Of a DNA stretch of 64,000 bases, positions 9,037 to 17,280 are shown in pieces. Source of the stretch: JARRKC01 sp037388505 (GTDB taxonomy: Bacteria; Acidobacteriota; UBA6911; RPQK01; JAPXNP01); contig JARRKC010000024.1 in the NCBI GenBank assembly GCA_037388505.1, positions 17,963-81,962 on the forward strand. The letters are read 5' to 3'. Position 1 is the first letter of the stretch. Every line of letters starts with the position of its first letter. The notes beneath the pieces were generated by a model that saw nothing but the letters and a program-made list of their open reading frames with translations, searched no databases and was not told where the DNA came from. A program made the translations under genes and the position numbers.

Positions 9037-9693
9037 ATGGGCAGAAGAAATCCGTTTCTGCTGCATGTCGAGACCATGATCCACGGCCGGGTACTGATGT
9101 CGGAAGCTTCGGCGCAGGGACACCGAGGACTGCTGGTCGGTTTTCACGGATACGCGGAAAACGCAAGGATACAGCTCGACCGGTTGCTCCCCATGGCCTC
9201 CCAGGAATGGCTGGTCTGTTCGGTCCAGGCCCTGCATCCCTTCTACACTCGAACGGATGGCGAGGTCGTCGCGAGTTGGATGACGCGACTCGACCGTGAA
9301 CTTGCCATCGCGCAAAACCTGGACTACGTCTCCGCAGTGCTCCAGCGCGTCCGCTCGGGCTTTGCATCGACCCCGGAGCAGGTCTTCTGCGGCTTTTCCC
9401 AGGGAGCCGCAATGGCCTATCGGGCAGCGGTCACCCAGCCGGCCCGAACGATCAGCGTCGCGGCGGTTGGCGGAGACGTCCCACCTGAACTCAACCGGGA
9501 GGCGCTCAGTCGTCTCAAATCGGTCCTGGTGGCAAGGGGACTCAAAGATCGCCATTACTCCGCCGAAAAAATGGACGAAGACCTCAGGCGACTGGCCTTG
9601 GCCGAAGTGCCCATCTGCACCTTCACGTTCGAAGGAGCCCACCAGTGGCAGGATGTCCTGACTCCGAGGATCCACCAGTTTCTGGCACGCTGA
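9037..9693 (+). CDS. Alpha/beta hydrolase, phospholipase/carboxylesterase type
   Basis: A 218-residue cytoplasmic hydrolase. The nucleophile elbow CGFSQGAAMAY places the catalytic serine at residue 121, and a histidine in FEGAHQW near residue 202 completes the expected triad; the oxyanion segment VGFHGYAEN is near residue 36. This order matches the carboxylesterase/phospholipase family (YpfH/EstB-like), whose substrates are short acyl esters, so the true substrate is unknown. A second in-frame ATG at 9076 gives a slightly shorter protein and may be the real start, since no ribosome-binding site precedes the first. It is convergent with cbiO, ending 10 bases from it. Confidence 0.8.
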   Translation: MGRRNPFLLHVETMIHGRVLMSEASAQGHRGLLVGFHGYAENARIQLDRLLPMASQEWLVCSVQALHPFYTRTDGEVVASWMTRLDRELAIAQNLDYVSAVLQRVRSGFASTPEQVFCGFSQGAAMAYRAAVTQPARTISVAAVGGDVPPELNREALSRLKSVLVARGLKDRHYSAEKMDEDLRRLALAEVPICTFTFEGAHQWQDVLTPRIHQFLAR

Positions 9694-9703
9694 GGAAGAG
9701 GGC

Positions 9704-10402
9704 TCAGACCAGCCCATGGCGGACCAGCAACGATCGATCGGCCAGAATCCGCTCGGTCGAACCATCGGCTACGATCTCACCTCGGTCCATCACGATCGTT
9801 CTCGGAAGAATCTCACGCACGAGACTCAGGTCGTGAGTTGCCACCAGCACCGCCAGGTCGAGACCGGCAAGCAGCCTGGTGATTCTCCGAGTCGCCCGAG
9901 CATCGAGGCCGGAGGTCGGCTCATCCAGCGCGAGGATCCGCGGATCCATCGAAAGGACCGTGGCGACAGCGGCCAGTTTCTTCTCTCCGAGGCTCATGCG
10001 ATGCGGCGCACGTCCCGCCATGCGCTGCATGCCCACGGCCCTGAGGGCGGCTTCAACCCTCTCGCGCACCTTCTCCTCCGGCAGTCCCATGTACAGCGGG
10101 CCAAACGCCACATCTTCGAACACGGTCGATGAGAAGAGCTGGTCGTCGGGATCCTGAAAGACGAGACCGACCGATCGACGGATCTCCATCAGATTCGCCG
10201 GCTGCACACGACGTCCTCCCACGAACACCTGGCCGGTACCTTCCAGAACTCCATTCAGATGCAGCAACAGTGTGGACTTACCCGCGCCGTTGGCGCCCAC
10301 GATGGCGACCTTCTCACCGTCTCCGACCCGCAGCGACACGTCGCGCAAGGCCTCGAGTCCGTCCTCATAGCTGAAGGAGAGATTCCGAATCTCCAGGACC
10401 AT
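9704..10402 (-). CDS. cbiO: ECF transporter ATPase, cobalt/nickel type
   Basis: A 232-residue ABC ATPase that powers the CbiMQ membrane module. Walker A is GANGAGKST, the Q-loop FQDPDDQLFSSTV is the DPDDQ type of the energy-coupling-factor ATPases, the signature is MSLGEKK, Walker B is ILALDEPTSGLD and the switch histidine is in VATHDLS. The open frame runs on to 11680, but that extension lies inside cbiQ and cbiM and is not translated as such; the ATG at 10402 gives the family N-terminus VLEIRNLSFSYEDG. It begins two bases after the cbiQ stop, so the subunits are probably translationally coupled. Confidence 0.93.
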   Translation of the reverse strand: MVLEIRNLSFSYEDGLEALRDVSLRVGDGEKVAIVGANGAGKSTLLLHLNGVLEGTGQVFVGGRRVQPANLMEIRRSVGLVFQDPDDQLFSSTVFEDVAFGPLYMGLPEEKVRERVEAALRAVGMQRMAGRAPHRMSLGEKKLAAVATVLSMDPRILALDEPTSGLDARATRRITRLLAGLDLAVLVATHDLSLVREILPRTIVMDRGEIVADGSTERILADRSLLVRHGLV

Positions 10403-10404
10403 CG

Positions 10405-11184
10405 TCAGATGAACCTCCAGTAGAACATCCACAACGCAGCGACCCCGGCCACCGACAACATCGCCCAGTCGATCCAGTGCAGCCTGCGCTTGTTCAGAGT
10501 TCGGACCGTTCCGTCGAAACCCCGCGATCGCATCGCCATATGGAGCCGGTCGCCTCGCGCCACCGCTCGTACGAAAAGACTGCCGATCATGGAGCCCGCG
10601 ACGCGTGTCTGCCAGAGCAGGGAAGGCCGTTTGCCTCCGGGGGCCCTGGAAGTCCGGGCGGAACGGGCGCGAAGCATCCTTGCCGCGTCGTCGCCGAGCA
10701 CGGAAAGATAACGGTACATCAGACCGATAATCGCGACGAGAGCCGTCGGCACTCCGATCCTGCCCAGCGCTTGAAACAACTCGTGGGCGGGAGTCACCGA
10801 GGCCAGCGTGACCGCCGCCTGCACGGCCAGAAGGAAGCGGGCGAGGACCGCTCCAAACAACTCCAGACCGTTCCTGCTGAGCTGCCAACCAATGCCGGGA
10901 ACCGTCCAGACGGCCGGGCCCGGAGTGGTGAAGGGAAGGGCCAGCGCCGCCATGACGAAGGGGAGAGCTGCCAGCGTGCGCATCCAGATCTTCACGAGCG
11001 GCGCTCGGGAGACGAGGATGGAGCCCCAGACAATCACCAGAGCCACGCCGTAAAGCCAGAATTCGGAGACGGGAACCAGGTTGATCGAAAGGATGAAGAG
11101 CAGGGTCAGCAGTAGCCTGGTTCGAGGATCCAGACGTCTCGCCTCGGATCGACTTCTCGGACTCTTTCCCGGTACGGCGCCCAA
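10405..11184 (-). CDS. cbiQ: ECF transporter transmembrane subunit, CbiQ type
   Basis: A 259-residue inner-membrane protein, the T component that couples the ATPase CbiO to the substrate-capturing CbiM. It starts with a basic stretch and then LDPRTRLLLTLLFI, followed by about five hydrophobic segments. The two short coupling helices that touch the ATPases are represented by DDAARMLRARSARTSR and by AMRSRGFDG, the latter being the diagnostic ARG-type motif of CbiQ. It sits between cbiM (3 bases) and cbiO (2 bases) in an evident operon. Confidence 0.92.
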   Translation of the reverse strand: MGAVPGKSPRSRSEARRLDPRTRLLLTLLFILSINLVPVSEFWLYGVALVIVWGSILVSRAPLVKIWMRTLAALPFVMAALALPFTTPGPAVWTVPGIGWQLSRNGLELFGAVLARFLLAVQAAVTLASVTPAHELFQALGRIGVPTALVAIIGLMYRYLSVLGDDAARMLRARSARTSRAPGGKRPSLLWQTRVAGSMIGSLFVRAVARGDRLHMAMRSRGFDGTVRTLNKRRLHWIDWAMLSVAGVAALWMFYWRFI

Positions 11185-11187
11185 GGT

Positions 11188-12129
11188 TCAGTCCCCTGGA
11201 CGGCGGATGCGCCGGTGGCTGACCACCGAAACCAGGGCGGCAACGGCCACAGCTCCCGCGATCATCGCAATGATCACCGAGTAGAACGTGGAGCCCAGCC
11301 ACTGAACGCAGTAGCCGGACATGACCTGAATAGCGGGCGCTTGCGCCAGATGGCTGAACCCGGCATTGCGCGCTACGGACTCGAGGCCATCCGGGTTGGC
11401 GGAAGCCAGCGGCGCGAGCAAAATCAGCATGAGAGTCCCGGTCATTCCGGCTGTCAGGAGCGACGCCGAGGTCCGTCCCGGTAACGGGAGGTCGTCGCGC
11501 AAGACGTCCGGACGGGCAGACCGAAGGAGCGAGAGGGCGGCAGCGGTTACCAACCCCTCTCCGATACCCACCAGTGCGTATACCCCCGTCAAGGCCGGAA
11601 GGGAGATCTTCAGCGGGAATGTTCCTGAGAGGGAAAGCTCGACGGCCGTCGCGGCCGCGCTGATCTCGACTGAAAGCCACGCTCCGACGAACGCGGCCGT
11701 GCCCCGCCGACGCGTGATCTTGAGGGCCAGTGTGTAGGCGGCATAACCGGCGAAGACGGCGAATGCGCCCATATTGACGAGATTACAGCCCATGACCAGC
11801 AGACCACCGTCCTGAAAGAGCAGGCCCTGAACCGAGACGACCGCACTCATCAGGAGAATGGCGGCCCACGGCCCGACCAGGATAGCGGCCAGCGCAGCGC
11901 CCAGGATGTGCCCGGAAGTCCCGCCTGCTATCGGGAAGTTAATGGCTTGCGCGGCAAAAATGAACGCAGCCAGCACTCCGATCAGCGGGGCCTGTTTCTC
12001 GCCCAGTTGGTTCCGAGTGTGCCGGAGAGCCAGCCACGTTACAGAGGCGGCCACCACCCAACCCCCGAGAGAGACCGGAGCCGAAAGAAACCCGTCTGGA
12101 ATGTGCAGAGCCAGCGGCAGCAGATCCAT
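11188..12129 (-). CDS. cbiM: Cobalt/nickel ECF transporter substrate-binding membrane protein CbiM with fused CbiN-like C-terminus
   Basis: A 313-residue membrane protein that captures Co2+ or Ni2+ for the CbiMQO transporter. The conserved HIPDGFLSAPVS lies near the N-terminus and the second metal-ligand region NFPIAGGTSGHILGAALAA follows at about residue 65. The last 80 residues resemble CbiN or the PDGF-type domain often fused to CbiM/NikM: a hydrophobic helix, a periplasmic loop containing ANPDGLESVARNAG and a final helix. No separate cbiN is present. Unusually, eight residues precede the metal-binding histidine, whereas known CbiM proteins place it at residue 2. The frame is open to 13011, but that sequence crosses repeats and the gfo gene and is not credible. 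Cobalt versus nickel cannot be decided. Confidence 0.9.
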   Translation of the reverse strand: MDLLPLALHIPDGFLSAPVSLGGWVVAASVTWLALRHTRNQLGEKQAPLIGVLAAFIFAAQAINFPIAGGTSGHILGAALAAILVGPWAAILLMSAVVSVQGLLFQDGGLLVMGCNLVNMGAFAVFAGYAAYTLALKITRRRGTAAFVGAWLSVEISAAATAVELSLSGTFPLKISLPALTGVYALVGIGEGLVTAAALSLLRSARPDVLRDDLPLPGRTSASLLTAGMTGTLMLILLAPLASANPDGLESVARNAGFSHLAQAPAIQVMSGYCVQWLGSTFYSVIIAMIAGAVAVAALVSVVSHRRIRRPGD

Positions 12130-12176
12130 CCGAAAGCAATGTAGCACACTTGCGCTCTGCACCCAGAGCTGGAGGC

Positions 12177-12290
12177 AAACGAGGACGGGAGAACCGGAGG
12201 ACGGGAGGACCGGAGGACGGGAGAACGGGAACTGGGAACTGGGAACTGGGAACTGGGAACTGGGAACTGGGAACTGGGAACTGGGAAGGA
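12177..12290. repeat. Purine-rich tandem repeat with eight perfect heptamers
   Basis: From 12231 to 12286 the seven-base unit ACTGGGA is repeated eight times without error. It is preceded from about 12177 by degenerate copies of CGGAGGACGGGAGAAC-like sequence, so the strand asymmetry (purines on the plus strand) runs for over 100 bases. The unit is a one-base variant of the CGGAACT heptamer at 17251-17278 and 8835-8861. Confidence 0.9.
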
Positions 12291-12317
12291 TTCTGTTCCG
12301 AGGGATCTGACATTCCC

Positions 12318-12378
12318 GACTTGCCTGACTTGTCTGACAAGGTCGACGTGGTGGACGGAGTGGACGAAGTGGACGAAG
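12318..12378. repeat. Second tandem repeat tract: GACTTGCCT and GTGGACGAA units
   Basis: Immediately after the heptamer tract lie imperfect copies of a nine- to ten-base unit (GACTTGCCT, GACTTGTCT) and then five imperfect copies of a nine-base unit (GTCGACGTG, GTGGACGGA, GTGGACGAA twice). The units are unrelated in sequence to the heptamer, so two repeat types have accumulated in the same gap. Confidence 0.75.
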
Positions 12379-12525
12379 CCGCAAATCGCCAAGCACCGAA
12401 CCGCTGAACCTCGGAACTCTCCGGTATCCTCTGTTGTCATATTGCCAATTCGCCATCAGCGGACTAGGCTGAGTCCCAGCGACAAAGCAAGCTGAGTCGG
12501 TTCCATCGAGAGAAGGGAGTTCGTG

Positions 12526-13836
12526 ATGAGCAAACTGGGACGTAGAGAATTCATGGGAGCGAGTGCGGCGGGGTTGGCTACAGCCGCTGCCATTCGGTCG
12601 GCCAAAGCGAAAACCGTTGCCCCTTCCGACCAGCTGGGTGCCGGATTCATCGGTTTGGGGCGCCAGGGAACATTCAACATGCGGAAGTTCCTGGAATACC
12701 CGGACTTTCGAGCCGTGGCTGTGTGCGATGTTTACGAGCCTCATCTGCAGCGCGCCAAGGAAGAAACCGGAGCCGAGGCTTACCGGGACTTCAGAAGGGT
12801 TCTGGATCGCGATGACATCGACGTCGTCATGATCGCCTCGCCCGACCACTGGCATGCGGCCATGACGGTGATGGCCTGCGACGCGGGCAAGGACGTCTAC
12901 GTCGAGAAACCGATCTGCGTAGCCGTGGCTGAAGGTCGTGCCATGGTCGAGGCTGCGCGCAGGAACCAACGTGTCGTTCAGGTGGGCACTCAGCAGCGAT
13001 CGGGGCGCCACTTCCAGGAGGCCGTCCAGCTTATCCGTAGGGGAGACCTTGGGAAGATCACGTCCGTACGGTGCTGGAACTTCGGTAACTCGACTCCCGA
13101 CGGGATCGGCAACCTCCCCAATTCGGATCCTCCGGCGGAGCTGGATTGGGACATGTGGTTGGGACCGGCACCAAAGGTCCCATTCAACGCGAATCGTTTC
13201 GGCGTCTTTCCCGATCGCTGGTCCTCATTCCGGTGGTTCTGGGACTATGCCGGAGGAATGATGACGGACTGGGGCGTCCACCATCTCGACATCATCCAGT
13301 GGGCGATGAATGTCGAGGCTCCGGTTGCCGTGTCCGCGAGCGGAGGCAAACTCGGGCTGCACGACGACCGGGAGACCCCCGATACACTGACGGCCACTTT
13401 CGAGTATCCCGGCTTCCTCTGCACCTACGAATACCGTGAGTGCAACTCCAGCCGGATCAACGAACACGGCTACGGCATCGAATTCTACGGTTCCGAAGGG
13501 ACGCTGTTTCTCGACCGGTCGGGCTTCCAGATCACCCCCCAGACCGTCCGGCGTGAAGACAAGGATATCCCCCGCATGTACGCGATGCAGTATCCGAATA
13601 CGAACGACAACAATCACGACCACGTCGGCAATCTTCTGGAATGCATCCGGAGCCGAAAGCAACCGATTTCCGACATCGAAATCGGCCACCGATCGTCGTC
13701 GACCTGTTTCCTCGGCAACATCTCCATTCGGACCGGGCACAAGATCCGCTGGGATGCCGACAATGAGATGATTCCCGATGATGCGGAGGCCGCGTCGTAC
13801 TTGAAACGCGCCTACCGGACACCCTGGAAGCTTTGA
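12526..13836 (+). CDS. Tat-exported Gfo/Idh/MocA-family oxidoreductase
   Basis: A 436-residue NAD(P)-dependent sugar or cyclitol oxidoreductase. The N-terminus carries a twin-arginine signal, GRREFMGASAAGLATAAAI, so it is probably exported folded with its cofactor. The Rossmann motif GAGFIGLGRQG follows at about residue 40, then ASPDHWHA and the family catalytic EKP in DVYVEKPICV. The C-terminal beta-sheet domain includes WDYAGGMMTDWGVHHLDIIQWA, typical of this exported branch. ATG at 12526 is preferred to the GTG at 12523 because of the spacing to GAAGGGAG. It is convergent with the radical SAM gene. The sugar substrate is unknown; a second, only distantly similar, exported member lies at 46735. 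Confidence 0.9.
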   Translation: MSKLGRREFMGASAAGLATAAAIRSAKAKTVAPSDQLGAGFIGLGRQGTFNMRKFLEYPDFRAVAVCDVYEPHLQRAKEETGAEAYRDFRRVLDRDDIDVVMIASPDHWHAAMTVMACDAGKDVYVEKPICVAVAEGRAMVEAARRNQRVVQVGTQQRSGRHFQEAVQLIRRGDLGKITSVRCWNFGNSTPDGIGNLPNSDPPAELDWDMWLGPAPKVPFNANRFGVFPDRWSSFRWFWDYAGGMMTDWGVHHLDIIQWAMNVEAPVAVSASGGKLGLHDDRETPDTLTATFEYPGFLCTYEYRECNSSRINEHGYGIEFYGSEGTLFLDRSGFQITPQTVRREDKDIPRMYAMQYPNTNDNNHDHVGNLLECIRSRKQPISDIEIGHRSSSTCFLGNISIRTGHKIRWDADNEMIPDDAEAASYLKRAYRTPWKL

Positions 13837-13841
13837 GGTGG

Positions 13842-14819
13842 CTATTTCAGTTCGATGACTTCTTCGATCGGCCCGGGTGCAGCCATGGCGCCCGGGCTCT
13901 CGGCAGGCTGGAGTTCCTGCGGATCTCTCCAGAAATCGATCAGGGAGGCCTGGTGTACACAGGAGATCGTGCACATCGGGGCACAGCTTTTCTCGGTCCG
14001 GTATTCCCGGCGGATGTCGTCGACGGTGTACCTCTCCAGGGGAATCCCCGGATTTCCACGCTGCTGAGAGCAGTAGTGCACGAGCCCGTCCTCGCACACG
14101 TACAGATAGCGCGCCCCGGCGCGACATTTCCAGTGATTGGCCTTCCCGGAGGCCAGATTCTCCTGGAAGTACTTGGTCAAGCGGGCGTAGCCCCGTTTTC
14201 CGAGAGTCCGAACCTTCTCAAAGATCTCGAGTTCATCCGACCCAAGAGGCTTCAAGTGCCCTCTGCCGTCGTGGATGATCCCCACGGTGCAGGTGAAGCC
14301 AAGCTCCACGGCTCGTTCGGCGATCGTGAGCGCGTCGGCCGGATTGCGCACGCCGGACCCCAGGACCGTGTTGATGTTGACCTTGAAGTTCGCCTCCTCT
14401 GAAAGATAGCGCAGCTTCTTGTCCAGAACCTTGAGGCTCTTCATCGACATTTCATCGGGTTCCACGTTGTCGATGCTGATCTGAAGGTGATCCAGTCCCG
14501 CTTCATTGAGCGAACGGATTCTCGCTCGAGCCAGCAGGTAGCCGTTGGTGATCATTCCCGCAACCATCCGGCGCCTTCTAATTCGGCGAATGATGGTTTC
14601 TACCTCGGGATGCAGCAAGGGTTCGCCGCCGCTGATGGTGACCACGGCGGTTCCCAGCCCCGCGAGCCGATCGACGCGCCTCAGGACGGTCTCATAGGGT
14701 ATGGGCGCGGAAGAATCGTCATATTCGGTGCAGTATCCACATGCAAGGTTGCAGCGCCGCATGGGAATGATGTGAGCAAGGATCGGGTGATCGGTTGACA
14801 TTAGACCGCGCCCAATCAT
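13842..14819 (-). CDS. Radical SAM protein with C-terminal cysteine cluster
   Basis: About 325 residues. The radical SAM cluster motif is MRRCNLACGYCTEYD near the N-terminus, followed by TISGGEPLLHPEV, the SAM-contacting GGEP. The last third contains many cysteines, in WKCRAGARYLYVCEDG, HYCSQQRG and CAPMCTISCVHQ, which look like ligands for one or two extra iron-sulfur clusters in the SPASM/twitch style. The product is unknown. I recall close relatives from Acidobacteriota genomes annotated only as radical SAM proteins (recollection, not searched). The frame is open to 14993; I chose the ATG at 14819, which follows GGGAG by six bases, though 14801 is possible. It is divergent from aguB across a 247-base gap. 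Confidence 0.85.
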   Translation of the reverse strand: MIGRGLMSTDHPILAHIIPMRRCNLACGYCTEYDDSSAPIPYETVLRRVDRLAGLGTAVVTISGGEPLLHPEVETIIRRIRRRRMVAGMITNGYLLARARIRSLNEAGLDHLQISIDNVEPDEMSMKSLKVLDKKLRYLSEEANFKVNINTVLGSGVRNPADALTIAERAVELGFTCTVGIIHDGRGHLKPLGSDELEIFEKVRTLGKRGYARLTKYFQENLASGKANHWKCRAGARYLYVCEDGLVHYCSQQRGNPGIPLERYTVDDIRREYRTEKSCAPMCTISCVHQASLIDFWRDPQELQPAESPGAMAAPGPIEEVIELK

Positions 14820-15066
14820 CCACCACTCCCGAGTTCGGAGCGTAAATCTCTTCCCTAAATTGATCAAGGCTGCCTCAGATCCCTGGTTGCATCGAGTGTC
14901 GTCGAATGGGTATCCGGCGAAAGAACGCCGGATCGAGACGTTGTTTGTTGAGATCAAGCATAGCAACACCCCCGGGGACAGTTCAACGCACAACCGAATC
15001 TTCCGCCCAATCCGACAACCGAGTTATTGGTATCATTGAATTCGATCTTTCCGGGAGTGAACCCAT

Positions 15067-15951
15067 ATGAGCAACGAAACCTTGACGATCGGCCTGGTGC
15101 AGATGTCGTGCTCCACGGATCCCGAAGAGAACTTCGCCAACGCCTTGGAGCGGATACGTGAGGCGGAGAAGAGCGGAGCGCAGGTCGTCTGCCTGCAAGA
15201 ACTGTTTCGCACCCGGTACTTCTGCCAGGAGGAAGACGTTCGCTTCTTCGAGCTTGCCCAGCCCGTTCCCGGACCTGCCACGGAGGCCCTGGGGTCGCTC
15301 GCCAAAGAACTGGGCATCGTCGTAGTCGCCTCCCTGTTCGAGAAGCGGGCTGCCGGGATCTACCACAACACAGCGGTCATTCTCGACCGAGACGGCCGGA
15401 TTGCCGGCCGGTATCGCAAGATGCATATTCCGGACGATCCGCATTACTACGAGAAGTTCTATTTCTCTCCAGGGGACCTGGGATTCGGGGCCCACGACAC
15501 GAGCGTGGGCAAACTCGGAACGCTGATTTGCTGGGATCAGTGGTTCCCCGAGGCGGCGCGACTGTCGGCCCTCTCAGGGGCGGCGATCATCTTCTACCCG
15601 ACCGCCATCGGCTGGCTCGACGGACAGTCGGAAGAGACCGACCAGGCCCAGCATTCCGCCTGGGAGCTTTCCCAGCGTGCCCATGCCGTAGCCAATGGTG
15701 TGTTCGTGGCGGCCGTCAACCGGGTGGGGCGAGAGGACAACATCCGGTTCTGGGGGCAATCCTTCGTCTGCGATCCGTTCGGAAGGCTGATCTCGAGAGC
15801 GTCTGCAGATGAGGAGGAGGTCCTGATCGTGCCCTGTGACCTATCACTCATCGAACAGACCCGACGGGAATGGTGCTTCCTCCGGGACCGACGCATCGAC
15901 GCCTATGGGAGTCTGTCGGCCCGTTTTCTGGATCACGCGGATCGCGAGTAG
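15067..15951 (+). CDS. aguB: N-carbamoylputrescine amidase
   Basis: A 294-residue nitrilase-superfamily enzyme that hydrolyses N-carbamoylputrescine to putrescine, CO2 and ammonia. The catalytic triad is visible: Glu45 in CLQELF, Lys118 in YRKMHIPD and Cys155 in LICWDQWFPE. The residues around the active site, HIPDDPHYYEKFYF and CWDQWFPEAARL, are diagnostic for the AguB branch. Length matches the family. It lies 8 bases before aguA, so together the pair converts agmatine to putrescine. The arginine decarboxylase that would supply agmatine is not in the window. Confidence 0.95.
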   Translation: MSNETLTIGLVQMSCSTDPEENFANALERIREAEKSGAQVVCLQELFRTRYFCQEEDVRFFELAQPVPGPATEALGSLAKELGIVVVASLFEKRAAGIYHNTAVILDRDGRIAGRYRKMHIPDDPHYYEKFYFSPGDLGFGAHDTSVGKLGTLICWDQWFPEAARLSALSGAAIIFYPTAIGWLDGQSEETDQAQHSAWELSQRAHAVANGVFVAAVNRVGREDNIRFWGQSFVCDPFGRLISRASADEEEVLIVPCDLSLIEQTRREWCFLRDRRIDAYGSLSARFLDHADRE

Positions 15952-15959
15952 ACTCCTCC

Positions 15960-17042
15960 ATGAAGCCCTCCTCATCCGAGACGCCGTCCCAGGGTGGCTA
16001 CCTCATGCCGGCAGAGTGGCATCCCCATGCCTCGACCTGGCTGACTTGGCCGACCAACCGAATCACGTGGCCCGGAGAGCGCCTCGAGCGAGTCCGCGAC
16101 GCCTACCTCATGATGATCCAGGCGCTTCTCGAGCACGAGGGGGTCGACCTGCTGGTCCATGACGAAGAGACCGCACAGAGCGTGCGGCGGCGAGTAGGGA
16201 AAGTCGGGGCGAACCCCGAAGCACTTCGCACCCACATTATTCCCACCGTCGACGGCTGGATCCGCGACTACGGTCCAAACTTTCTGATTCATCCTACCGA
16301 CCCGGACCGGCCTGTGGCGTTCAACAAGTGGGAGTTCAACGCCTGGGGCAATAAGTACCCCGATCTGACGTTGGACAATGCGGTCGTGGATGGACTTTCA
16401 CGCCACCTCCCCGGACGGATGTTTCGCCCGAAGGTGGTTCTCGAAGGCGGCTCGATCGACGTGAATGGTCGCGGACTGTGTTTGACCACTCGTCAATGTC
16501 TGCTCAACCCGAATCGGAATCCCGACCTCTCCCGGGAGTGCATCGAAGACCTGCTGAAGAGCTATCTGAACGTTGAACGAGTGATCTGGCTGGATGAAGG
16601 GGTTGTCGGGGACGATACTGACGGACACATCGACGACATTGCACGATTCGCAGCGCCGGATATCGTCGTGTGTGCAGTCGAAGAGGATCCGACGGATGCG
16701 AACTTCCCGATGCTGAAGGCCAACCATGAGACTTTGTGCCATTTGTCGACACAGGAGGACTTGTTTGGAATCGTTTCGCTTCCCATGCCGGAGCCGGTGG
16801 TGGACGGAGGCGAGCGCCTCCCCGCCAGCTATGCGAACTTCTACATCGCCAACGGATTGGTGCTGGTGCCGGTCTTTGGACAGGAGAGGGACCGGTCCGC
16901 ACTGGACATTCTGCAGGGGGTCTTTCCCGGCCGCCGCGTCTTGGGCATTCCCGCGACCGACATGGTCTACGGCCTCGGAGCCGTTCACTGCCTCACTCAA
17001 CAGCAGCCACAAGCGTCCTCGCTTGTCCCCTGCCCCGAATGA
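15960..17042 (+). CDS. aguA: Agmatine deiminase
   Basis: A 360-residue enzyme of the guanidine-modifying superfamily that converts agmatine to N-carbamoylputrescine and ammonia. Catalytic features: VDGWIRDYGPN at residues 97-107, VLEGGSIDVNG near 160, DGHIDD with His223, and the nucleophile Cys344 in GAVHCLTQQQP. The frame is open upstream inside aguB, but ATG 15960 gives the family N-terminus and an 8-base gap. The last ten residues after QQQP (QASSLVPCPE) are encoded by a copy of a dispersed intergenic palindrome, so the natural C-terminus appears to have been extended or replaced by repeat sequence. That tail is beyond the active site and probably harmless. Confidence 0.95.
   Translation: MKPSSSETPSQGGYLMPAEWHPHASTWLTWPTNRITWPGERLERVRDAYLMMIQALLEHEGVDLLVHDEETAQSVRRRVGKVGANPEALRTHIIPTVDGWIRDYGPNFLIHPTDPDRPVAFNKWEFNAWGNKYPDLTLDNAVVDGLSRHLPGRMFRPKVVLEGGSIDVNGRGLCLTTRQCLLNPNRNPDLSRECIEDLLKSYLNVERVIWLDEGVVGDDTDGHIDDIARFAAPDIVVCAVEEDPTDANFPMLKANHETLCHLSTQEDLFGIVSLPMPEPVVDGGERLPASYANFYIANGLVLVPVFGQERDRSALDILQGVFPGRRVLGIPATDMVYGLGAVHCLTQQQPQASSLVPCPE
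17011..17029. repeat. Dispersed palindromic repeat, copy 2 (inside the 3' end of aguA)
   Basis: AAGCGTCCTCGCTTGTCCC is the exact reverse complement of 8972-8990. The core AAGCG-TCCT-CGCTT is itself palindromic. It encodes part of the C-terminal tail of AguA, just before the stop codon at 17040-17042. Confidence 0.75.
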
Positions 17043-17250
17043 ACATCTCCGGCACGGCTTTCACGGACGCCGAGGGCTCCAAAACAAAGAAACCCTTTGC
17101 GTGCTCTGCGACTTTGCGCGAGATCGAGTTGCCGAGGTTATGCCCCGCTGCCGAGCTTCAAACCAAATCGAGCTGAGACCCTCCGGGCAATCCCCTTCTG
17201 AACCCGGAACTCCGACCGCCGAGAGACAAGCTGGAAGCATATCCCGCTCC

Positions 17251-17278
17251 CGGAACTCGGAACTCGGAACTCGGAACT
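17251..17278. repeat. Four perfect CGGAACT heptamers
   Basis: Four uninterrupted copies of CGGAACT lie in the gap between the convergent aguA and fucosidase genes, ending only a few bases before the fucosidase stop codon. The rest of the 17043-17280 gap contains no gene and no obvious terminator hairpin. Confidence 0.9.
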
Positions 17279-17280
17279 AT

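Larger units (their letters stand above)
12130..12525. other. Repeat-rich intergenic region between cbiM and a Gfo/Idh gene
   Basis: Nearly 400 bases separate the divergent cbiM and Gfo/Idh genes. I see no gene and no cobalamin riboswitch elements in it. It holds two different low-complexity repeat tracts listed separately, then ordinary sequence with a GAAGGGAG ribosome-binding site just before 12526. Promoters for both flanking genes must lie here, but none stands out. Confidence 0.7.

Noticed and set aside
10403..11680. Long in-frame extension upstream of CbiO
   Set aside because: It overlaps cbiQ and cbiM in another frame and resembles no protein; the ATG at 10402 gives the standard ATPase.
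12130..12525. Cobalamin riboswitch upstream of cbiM
   Set aside because: No conserved B12-box or paired elements are visible on the minus strand; the region is repeat-filled.
12130..13011. Long in-frame extension upstream of CbiM
   Set aside because: It crosses the repeat tract and the start of the opposite-strand Gfo/Idh gene and encodes low-complexity sequence such as FPVPSSQ repeats from the heptamer array.
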